Positions 16,016-22,531 of a stretch of DNA of 64,000 bases are shown here, one piece after another. The notes under the pieces were generated by a model. It did not search any database. It was not told the origin of the DNA and saw nothing but the letters and a program-made list of their open reading frames with translations. The first letter of the stretch is position 1. Every line of letters starts with the position of its first letter. The stretch is from JBBPYC01 sp965218765 (GTDB taxonomy: Bacteria > Pseudomonadota > Gammaproteobacteria > Burkholderiales > Burkholderiaceae_C), in NCBI GenBank assembly GCA_965218765.1, contig CBDCLU010000002.1:1426001-1490000 (forward strand), given 5' to 3'. Both the position numbers and the translations under genes were made by a program.

Positions 16016-17544
16016 GTGTCGTTACTTGTTTCGGCAGGCAATGTCGTGCTGCGGCCAGCCACGCCGGGTTGCAGCAGCGGGCTCTTCGTGCGCAGATGGC
16101 TGCAGACTTGTTCATAGGCATGGCCGAGCTGGAGCACCGAGAAATCCGCGCGCGGCGGACCGATCAACTGCAGTCCGATCGGCAGCCCGCCCGAGCTGAA
16201 GCCGGCCGGCACGCTCAAGACCGGCAGCCCGGCCATGGTCGGGCCGATCACGACTTCCATCCAGCGGTGATAGGTATCCATCGGGCGGTCGCCGATCTGG
16301 TGCGGCCAGTCAAGCTTCGCATCGAACGGAAACACCTGCGCGGAAGGCAACACGAGAAAGTCGAACTGCTCGAACAGCGCCAGCATGGCCTGATACCAAG
16401 CCGAACGCGCAACCGACGCGCGGTGGACGTCGGCACCGGTCAGGCTCAGGCCTTGCTCGACCTCGGCCTGCGCTTCGAGCTTGAGCAGCGCGCGCCGCTT
16501 CGGATCGGCATAGTGTGCGCCGTAGGCGCCGGCGATCTGGAAACTGCGCAGCGCGGTCCAGGCGCGCCAGAGCTGCGCCAGCGGGAATTCGGGACTGGCC
16601 GCATCCACCGCGGCGCCGATGCTTCGAAACGTGCCGAGCGCGGCCTCGCAGACCTGCAGCAGCCCGGGCTCGGTCGGCAAATAACCGTCGTAGTCGCCGA
16701 GCCAGCCGACCCGCACGCCATCGAACGAACGCGCCAGCGGTTGCGTGAATGCGTTCGGGTCGTCGGCCAGCGACAGCGGCATGCGCGCGTCGAAGCCCGC
16801 CTGCACCGACAGCAGCATCGCGACGTCCGCCACGCTGCGGCCCATCGGGCCTTCGGTGCTGAACTGGTTGAAGAACACGTCCGGGCTCGGCCCGTACGGC
16901 ACGCGCCCCAGGGAGGGCCGAAAGCCGAACACGTTGTTCCAGCCGGCCGGGTTACGCAGCGACCCCATCATGTCGCTGCCGTCGGCCACCGGCAGCATGT
17001 GCAACGCGAGCGCCACCGCAGCGCCGCCGCTGGAGCCGCCCGCGCTTTTGGCCGGATCGAACGCGTTGCCGGTGGTCCCATGCAACGGGTTGTAGGTGTG
17101 CGATCCGAGGCCGAGTTCCGGTGTGTTGCTGCGGCCGATGAAGATCGCGCCGGACGCTCGCATGCGGGCGACGGAGGCCGAATCGGTGGTCGGCACCAGG
17201 TTTTTGAATAGCGGCGAACCGAGCGTGGTCGGCAGCCCGGCGACGCTGGCCAGGTCCTTCGGCGCGGACGGAAAACCATGCATCCAGCCAAGCGGCTCGC
17301 CGCGCCCCACGCGGCCGTCGCGCGCATCGGCCTGTGCGAGCAGTTGTTCGCGCGGCTGCAGCGAAACCAGCGCATTGACGGCCGGGTTAAGTCGCTCGAT
17401 CTGGTTCAGGGAGGCGAGCAGCACCTCACGGCACGACACTTCACGTGTGGCGATGCAGTGGCTGAGCTGCACCGCGCTCCAGTCGATGATCCGGTCGGTG
17501 GGCGGCGCGGCGGATGTGGCGGTGTGCTTTTCGGGTGGCGTCAT
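16012..17544 (-). CDS. Amidase (amidase-signature family)
   Basis: A roughly 510-residue amidase-signature hydrolase. The Ser-cisSer-Lys triad is visible: Lys in GFPSAPKDLASVAG, cis-Ser in the glycine-rich KSAGGSSGGAAVALA, and the nucleophile Ser in DGSDMMGSLRNPA (relatives often have GGS where this has MGS). Starting at ATG 17544 removes an Arg/Cys-rich lead that lacks family similarity. It converts carboxamides to acids and ammonia; substrate unknown. It is first in a four-gene minus-strand operon with Bug protein, dehydrogenase and beta-lactamase. Confidence 0.85.
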   Translation of the reverse strand: MTPPEKHTATSAAPPTDRIIDWSAVQLSHCIATREVSCREVLLASLNQIERLNPAVNALVSLQPREQLLAQADARDGRVGRGEPLGWMHGFPSAPKDLASVAGLPTTLGSPLFKNLVPTTDSASVARMRASGAIFIGRSNTPELGLGSHTYNPLHGTTGNAFDPAKSAGGSSGGAAVALALHMLPVADGSDMMGSLRNPAGWNNVFGFRPSLGRVPYGPSPDVFFNQFSTEGPMGRSVADVAMLLSVQAGFDARMPLSLADDPNAFTQPLARSFDGVRVGWLGDYDGYLPTEPGLLQVCEAALGTFRSIGAAVDAASPEFPLAQLWRAWTALRSFQIAGAYGAHYADPKRRALLKLEAQAEVEQGLSLTGADVHRASVARSAWYQAMLALFEQFDFLVLPSAQVFPFDAKLDWPHQIGDRPMDTYHRWMEVVIGPTMAGLPVLSVPAGFSSGGLPIGLQLIGPPRADFSVLQLGHAYEQVCSHLRTKSPLLQPGVAGRSTTLPAETSNDT

Positions 17545-17778
17545 GGCTGCGCATCTTAATTTGCCGCGCTCGCACGATCGCGGCGCGGCGCCCGCATGCA
17601 CCGGTTCAGGCAAGAGCTCAGGTTGGCAAGGACGAGCCGTTACGGGCCGGCGATATGATGGTTACGTCATGCAACGAATGGCGGCCCGCCGGCTACTTTG
17701 GATGGCCTTCTTTCCACTGTTTTTTGTCTTCAGTTTGCAATTCGATTCGACTTGACCGCCCACCCACAGGAGCACCCG

Positions 17779-18246
17779 ATGAAATCCGTTCGTATCAAGG
17801 CTCCCCTCCTTGCGCTGCTGCTGCTCGGCGCGAGCGCGATCGCCCAGCCATCGCCAGCCCGCGCGGAGCAAGTGCAGGTGCCGGCGACGGCGGTGCGAGC
17901 CGTCGCCGACGATGCGATGAGCGGCACCGCTGCCTGGTATGGGCGCAAGTTCAACGGGCGCCGCACCGCGTCCGGCAAGCGCTTCAACGCGAGCGCTCTC
18001 ACTGCTGCGCACGCCAGCTTGCCGTTTGGCACCCGCGTGCGCGTGGTCAATACCGAAAACAACAAGAGCGTGCTGCTGACCATCAACGATCGGCTCAATC
18101 CCGGTGCCGGCCGTGTCATCGACGTGAGCCGCGCCGCGGCTCAGCGGCTGGGCATGATGAAGATGGGCACGGCGACGGTGCGCATCGAACGTGCGGGTGC
18201 GCGCAGCGGCAATGCGGGGCGTGGCCGGATCAATCGGCCGCGTTGA
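17779..18246 (+). CDS. rlpA: RlpA-like double-psi beta-barrel protein
   Basis: A 155-residue secreted protein. The ATG at 17779 follows AGGAG and opens a signal peptide (APLLALLLLGASAIAQ). The double-psi beta-barrel spans about residues 50-140, with GTAAWYGRKFNGRRTASGKR, LTAAHASLPFGTRVRVVN and NDRLNPGAGRVIDVSRAAA. RlpA proteins are septal lytic transglycosylases acting on denuded glycans. There is no lipobox cysteine and no SPOR domain, so this is a short soluble relative. It is followed by a bidirectional terminator. Confidence 0.85.
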   Translation: MKSVRIKAPLLALLLLGASAIAQPSPARAEQVQVPATAVRAVADDAMSGTAAWYGRKFNGRRTASGKRFNASALTAAHASLPFGTRVRVVNTENNKSVLLTINDRLNPGAGRVIDVSRAAAQRLGMMKMGTATVRIERAGARSGNAGRGRINRPR

Positions 18247-18312
18247 GTGCAGAGGCGGCACGTGCCTGCGTGCCGGACGACGAGGCCAGTCATGACGCGG
18301 CTCATGGAAAAC

Positions 18313-18346
18313 AAAAAAGGGTGACGCTAAAGCGTCACCCTTTTTT
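18313..18346. terminator. Bidirectional rho-independent terminator between rlpA and hsp20
   Basis: A perfect 16-bp inverted repeat: A6-GGGTGACGCT, loop AA, AGCGTCACCC-T6. The GC core is flanked by A6 and T6, so it works in both directions for the convergent rlpA and Hsp20 genes. Confidence 0.93.
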
Positions 18347-18384
18347 AACGGACCGCAATCGCCAGCGCGATTGAACGCAGTCGA

Positions 18385-18798
18385 TCAGCCGGCTTGCACC
18401 GCGATCTTGCGTGCCTGCGCATGGGCTGCCTTCGGAATGCGCAAGGTCAGCACGCCGTTCCTGAGGTCGGCCGATACCTGGTCCGCGTCGAGTTCCTTGC
18501 TCAACGTGAACACACGCCGATAACGCGACAGACCCACGTCGGTGTGGCCCGCCTTGATCTCGCGCGAGACGTCGAGGCCGATCTCGCCTTCGATCGTCAG
18601 CGTGTCGGCATCGATCTGGATGTCGAGCCGATCCTTCGATACGCCCGGCAGGTCGGCCAGCAGCGTGATGCCATCCCGGTTTTCAGACACGTCGACTGCC
18701 GGCGTCAGTGCTTTACCACGGCGTTGGCTCGAGGTGATGTCGCCTGGCTGCGCAGCCGGCGTGGTGCCGTCGTTTTGCGTGACTGATTCGTTGCTCAT
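18385..18798 (-). CDS. Small heat-shock protein, Hsp20/alpha-crystallin family (copy 2)
   Basis: A 137-residue ATP-independent holdase. The alpha-crystallin domain covers about residues 40-135: TPAVDVSENRDGITLLADLP, GVSKDRLDIQIDADTLTIEG, SRYRRVFTLSKELDADQVSA and NGVLTLRIPKA. The ATG at 18798 has GGAAG upstream; in-frame ATGs at 18813 and 18828 are alternatives. It lies 44 bases downstream of a second Hsp20 gene and is probably co-transcribed. The C-terminal tail lacks a clear I-x-I motif (KIAVQAG at the end is the nearest). Confidence 0.9.
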   Translation of the reverse strand: MSNESVTQNDGTTPAAQPGDITSSQRRGKALTPAVDVSENRDGITLLADLPGVSKDRLDIQIDADTLTIEGEIGLDVSREIKAGHTDVGLSRYRRVFTLSKELDADQVSADLRNGVLTLRIPKAAHAQARKIAVQAG

Positions 18799-18842
18799 GA
18801 TCTGTGCTTCCATAAGGTGCTGGTTCAAGGTGCGATCGGCGC

Positions 18843-19298
18843 TCAGGCGTTGACGGTGATGCGGCGCGGCTTGGCCGTCTCGCGGCGCTTCACGCTGATG
18901 CGCAGCACGCCGTCGCGGTAGCTTGCCGACACGCCATCGGGATCGACGTCGTCGGGCAGGTTGACGCTGCGGCTGAATGCGCCGGTGAAGCGCTCATGAA
19001 TATGCACGGTGGCACGCTCGGTCGTGTTTTCAGCAGTGGCGCCGCTCGGGGCAGCTGCGCGCCGACCGGCCACGGTCAGCAGGCCGCGCTCCAGATTCAC
19101 GTCGATCGAGTCCGGATCGAGCCCAGGCGCGAAAGCGAACAGCTCGACCGACTGCGGCGTGCTGCCGACGTTCAACGCCGGAAAGCCGCCGCGACGATGC
19201 CCGCGAATGCTCGGCGTCAGATCAGACGGCTGCTGCGCGTCGCGTTGCAGCCGGTCCAGTTCCGCGAACAGGTCGCGGGCGAATAGTGATCCATACAT
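18843..19298 (-). CDS. Small heat-shock protein, Hsp20/alpha-crystallin family (copy 1)
   Basis: A 151-residue Hsp20. The N-terminus MYGSLFARDLFAELDRLQRD is typical of bacterial Hsp20. The crystallin domain includes FPALNVGSTPQSVELFAFAP, PDSIDVNLERGLLTVAG, RFTGAFSRSVNLPDDVD and DGVLRISVKRR, ending PRRITVNA with an I-x-V-like anchor. The two tandem Hsp20s differ and likely co-assemble. A candidate heat-shock promoter lies upstream at 19352-19381. Confidence 0.92.
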   Translation of the reverse strand: MYGSLFARDLFAELDRLQRDAQQPSDLTPSIRGHRRGGFPALNVGSTPQSVELFAFAPGLDPDSIDVNLERGLLTVAGRRAAAPSGATAENTTERATVHIHERFTGAFSRSVNLPDDVDPDGVSASYRDGVLRISVKRRETAKPRRITVNA

Positions 19299-19351
19299 GA
19301 TGTCTGTCCCTCGTTGTTGCTCGGTGGTTTCGGCGCATTGCCGCTGGACAT

Positions 19352-19381
19352 GATCTTGGTGCGATGGCCCGTCATTTCAAG
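19352..19381 (-). promoter_or_regulatory. Candidate sigma-32 promoter for the hsp20 pair
   Basis: On the minus strand CTTGAAA (19375-19381) matches the heat-shock -35 consensus exactly. A weaker CCAAGATC (19352-19359) lies 15 bases downstream where CCCCATNT is expected. Placement 54 bases before the hsp20 start supports it; the -10 match is poor. Confidence 0.45.
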
Positions 19382-19396
19382 GGCGTCGCCGCGTCA

Positions 19397-19413
19397 TGCG
19401 CGTGCGTGGTGCA
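19397..19413 (+). promoter_or_regulatory. Candidate NtrC-binding site upstream of nirB
   Basis: TGCGCG-N5-GGTGCA, a 17-base dyad differing from the NtrC consensus TGCACC-N5-GGTGCA at two positions. It is 110-126 bases upstream of the sigma-54 -24 element, the usual enhancer distance. Confidence 0.5.
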
Positions 19414-19522
19414 TGCCTGCCGCAGGCGCACGCTTTCGGTTCAACGGCGGGTCCCTTTGGCAATTGGCGAGCTGACCACCGCTTGTGCGACCCGCACATC
19501 CCGGTTTCGGTGCGGCAGCGGT

Positions 19523-19538
19523 TGGCACGGGGATTGCA
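19523..19538 (+). promoter_or_regulatory. Sigma-54 (-24/-12) promoter of the nirB operon
   Basis: TGGCACG at 19523-19529, four bases, then TTGCA at 19534-19538: an exact match to the sigma-54 consensus with correct GG-N10-GC spacing. Transcription should start near 19549, about 50 bases before nirB. It implies RpoN/NtrC-type control of nitrate assimilation by nitrogen limitation. Confidence 0.88.
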
Positions 19539-19600
19539 GATGCCGCAAATGCCCCTTGATGCCGCTTGCGGTGTTCGCTGTTTTCCCTGGAGCCTCGACT

Positions 19601-22081
19601 TTGAAGAAGATGAAACTCGTGATGGTCGGCAACGGCATGGCCGGCGTGCGCACGCTCGAGGAACTGCTGAAGATCGAGCCGGACCTCTACGACATCACCG
19701 TGTTCGGTGCCGAGCCGCATCCGAACTACAACCGCATCCTGCTGTCGCCGGTGCTGGCCGGCGAGCAGACCGTCGACGAGATCGTGCTGAACACGCGCGA
19801 GTGGTATGTGGACAACCACATCACCCTGCACACGGGCAGGAAAGTGGTCGAGGTCAACCGCAAGACGCGCACCGTGCGCGCCGAGGACGGCACGGAAGCG
19901 CCCTACGACCGGCTGCTGCTGGCGACCGGCTCGAACCCGTTCATGCTGCCGGTGCCGGGCAAGGACTTGAAAGGCGTGATCGCGTATCGCGACATCGCCG
20001 ATACCGACTACATGATCGAGACCGCGCGCACGCACCGGAACGCGGTCGTGATCGGCGGCGGACTGCTCGGTCTCGAAGCTGCGAACGGCCTGATGCTGCG
20101 CGGCATGAACGTGACGGTGGTGCACGTGAATCCGTGGCTGATGGAGCGCCAGCTCGATGACGTGGCGGGCAGGCTGCTGCAGCAGTCGCTGGAGCAGCGC
20201 GGCATCAAGTTTCTGCTCGGCGCGCAGACGGCAAGCCTGCTCGGCGACAGCGAAGATGGTGGCGCGGGCCGGGTTCGCGCGATCAGATTCAAGGATGGCA
20301 GCGAAGTCGCGGCCGATCTGGTCGTGATGGCGGTCGGCATCCGGCCGAATGTCGAGCTGGCCGAGAAGATGCGGCTGCACTGCGAACGCGGCATCGTCGT
20401 GAACGACACGATGCAGACCGTGACCGATGCGCGCATCTATGCAGTCGGCGAGTGCGCGGCGCACCGCGGCGTCGCGTACGGGCTGGTCGCGCCGCTGTTC
20501 GAGCAGGCCAAGGTCGCAGCCAATCACCTCGCGCAGTTCGGCATCGGCCGCTATCTCGGGTCGCTCACGTCGACCAAGCTCAAGGTGACGGGCATCGACC
20601 TGTTTTCTGCCGGCAATTTTCAGGGCGGCGAAGGCTGCGAGCAGATCGTGCTGAGCGATCCGTTCGCAGGCGTCTATAAGAAGCTCGTGATCAAGGACGA
20701 CAAACTCATCGGTGCCTGCCTGTACGGCGACACGGCGGACGGAAGCTGGTACTTCAAGCTGCTGCGCGATGGCCGCAGCGTAAGCGACATCCGCGACAAG
20801 CTGATGTTCGGCGAATCGAATGTCGGTGACACCGGCCACGAAGGCCACAGCAAGGCCGCCACCATGCCCGACGACGCGGAAGTCTGCGGCTGCAACGGCG
20901 TCTCCAAGGGCACCATCTGCAAGGCGATCCGCGACAAGGGCCTGTTCACGGTCGACGAGGTCAGGAAGCACACGAAGGCAAGCGCGAGCTGCGGATCATG
21001 TACGGGCCTCGTCGAGCAGATCCTGATGTTCACCGCGGGCGGCGACTACTCGGCCGCGCCGAAGAAAAAGGCGATGTGCGGCTGCACCGACGCGAGCCAC
21101 CAGGACGTGCGCGAGGCAATCAGAAAGGAACACTGGCTCACGCACGACGACGTCTATCGCTCCATGGGCTGGACCACGCCGAACGGCTGCGCGAGCTGCC
21201 GCCCGGCTGTCAACTACTACCTGATCAGCACCTGGCCGAAGGAAGCCAAAGACGATCCGCAAAGCCGCTACATCAACGAGCGCGGCCACGCGAACATTCA
21301 AAAGGATGGCACCTACTCGGTGATCCCGCGCATGTGGGGCGGCCACGTCACGTCCGACGAGTTGCGCCGGATCGCGAACGCGGTCGACAAGTACCAGATC
21401 CCGACCATGAAGGTCACCGGCGGCCAGCGCATCGACCTGCTCGGCGTGAGGAAGGAAGACCTGCAGGCGGTCTGGCACGACATCGGCATGCCGAGCGGCT
21501 TTGCTTATGCGAAGTCGCTGCGCACGGTCAAGACCTGCGTCGGCAGCGAATGGTGCCGCTTCGGCACGCAGGACAGCACGCAGATGGGCAAAGACCTCGA
21601 GCATGCGCTCTGGGCGATGTATGCGCCGCACAAGGTCAAGCTCGCGGTGTCGGGCTGCCCACGCAACTGCGCGGAGGCTGGAATCAAGGACGTCGGCGTG
21701 ATCGGCGTCGATTCGGGCTGGGAGATCTATGTCGCAGGCAACGGCGGCATCAAGACCGAGGTCGCACACTTTCTCGTGAAGGTGAAGACGCCGCAGGAGG
21801 TGCTGGAGCACGCAGGCGCATTTCTCGAGTTGTATCGCGAGGAAGGCTGGTACCTGGAGCGCACCGTGCATTACGTGAGCCGGGTCGGGCTCGATCATGT
21901 GAAGCAGCGCATCCTGGAAGATGCAGAGGGCCGCCGCGCACTCTGGGAGAAGCTGCAGTTCGCACTCGACGGAGCGCCGGACCCGTGGTTCGAGTCGGCC
22001 AAGGCAAAAGTCGACACGCGGCAGTTCGCGCCGGTGGCGGAAGTGGCTGCAGCGGCACCGCAACCGGAGTCGGTCGCATGA
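19601..22081 (+). CDS. nirB: Assimilatory nitrite reductase large subunit
   Basis: An 826-residue cytoplasmic enzyme reducing nitrite to ammonium with NAD(P)H. The TTG at 19601 is preferred (KKMKLVMVGNGMAGVRTLEE) since GGAG at 19589-19592 is 8 bases upstream; ATG 19610 is the alternative. Order: FAD/NAD(P) domain (about 3-290), a BFD-like [2Fe-2S] domain (VCGCNG...CGSC, about 427-475), a second Cys-rich module (MCGCTD...GCASCRP, about 490-540), ferredoxin-like half domain, and siroheme-[4Fe-4S] domain with TCVGSEWC and SGCPRNC near 645-690. First gene of the sigma-54-driven nitrate operon; its stop overlaps nirD (ATGA). Confidence 0.97.
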   Translation: MKKMKLVMVGNGMAGVRTLEELLKIEPDLYDITVFGAEPHPNYNRILLSPVLAGEQTVDEIVLNTREWYVDNHITLHTGRKVVEVNRKTRTVRAEDGTEAPYDRLLLATGSNPFMLPVPGKDLKGVIAYRDIADTDYMIETARTHRNAVVIGGGLLGLEAANGLMLRGMNVTVVHVNPWLMERQLDDVAGRLLQQSLEQRGIKFLLGAQTASLLGDSEDGGAGRVRAIRFKDGSEVAADLVVMAVGIRPNVELAEKMRLHCERGIVVNDTMQTVTDARIYAVGECAAHRGVAYGLVAPLFEQAKVAANHLAQFGIGRYLGSLTSTKLKVTGIDLFSAGNFQGGEGCEQIVLSDPFAGVYKKLVIKDDKLIGACLYGDTADGSWYFKLLRDGRSVSDIRDKLMFGESNVGDTGHEGHSKAATMPDDAEVCGCNGVSKGTICKAIRDKGLFTVDEVRKHTKASASCGSCTGLVEQILMFTAGGDYSAAPKKKAMCGCTDASHQDVREAIRKEHWLTHDDVYRSMGWTTPNGCASCRPAVNYYLISTWPKEAKDDPQSRYINERGHANIQKDGTYSVIPRMWGGHVTSDELRRIANAVDKYQIPTMKVTGGQRIDLLGVRKEDLQAVWHDIGMPSGFAYAKSLRTVKTCVGSEWCRFGTQDSTQMGKDLEHALWAMYAPHKVKLAVSGCPRNCAEAGIKDVGVIGVDSGWEIYVAGNGGIKTEVAHFLVKVKTPQEVLEHAGAFLELYREEGWYLERTVHYVSRVGLDHVKQRILEDAEGRRALWEKLQFALDGAPDPWFESAKAKVDTRQFAPVAEVAAAAPQPESVA

Positions 22082-22503
22082 GTGAATGGACCCCTGTTTG
22101 CAGCGTGCAGGACATTCCGCCGCTCGGCTCGCGCCGCGTGGCCCGGCCGGTTGGCGTCGCGGTCGCGGTGTTTCGCAATAGCGAGGACGCCGTGTTCGCG
22201 CTGCTCGATCGCTGCCCGCACAAAGGCGGCCCGCTGTCGCAGGGCATCGTGTTCGGCACCAACGTCGCGTGCCCGCTGCACAACCAGGTGATCGGCCTCG
22301 ATGACGGCTGCGCGAAGGCCCCCGACGAAGGCTGCACGCCGCGTTTTGCGGTCAAGATCGATGCGGGCACGGTCTATCTGGATGCGCACGAACTGGCCAC
22401 GCATGCGATCGATCTGCCGCGGCCGTTGGCAGGCCCGGGTGCAGCGTCCGAAGGCGCCATCAGTGGCCGGACATTCGACGTGCAGGCACCGCACACCGCC
22501 TGA
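22078..22503 (+). CDS. nirD: Nitrite reductase small subunit (Rieske-type)
   Basis: A 141-residue NirD protein carrying a Rieske [2Fe-2S] fold. The cluster ligands are intact: Cys-x-His in DRCPHKGGPLSQG and Cys-x2-His in ACPLHNQVIGL. It associates with NirB in the cytoplasm. Translation is coupled to nirB through the ATGA overlap at 22078. The C-terminal tail beyond the Rieske core (PRPLAGPGAASEGAISG) is longer than in E. coli NirD, which lacks these cluster ligands. Confidence 0.95.
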   Translation: MSEWTPVCSVQDIPPLGSRRVARPVGVAVAVFRNSEDAVFALLDRCPHKGGPLSQGIVFGTNVACPLHNQVIGLDDGCAKAPDEGCTPRFAVKIDAGTVYLDAHELATHAIDLPRPLAGPGAASEGAISGRTFDVQAPHTA

Positions 22504-22531
22504 ACGCCTGCCACCTGAGAGCGCACCGATC

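Noticed and set aside
19364..19600. Upstream extension of nirB
   Set aside because: It would cover the sigma-54 promoter and NtrC site and has no family similarity; TTG 19601 has its own ribosome-binding site.
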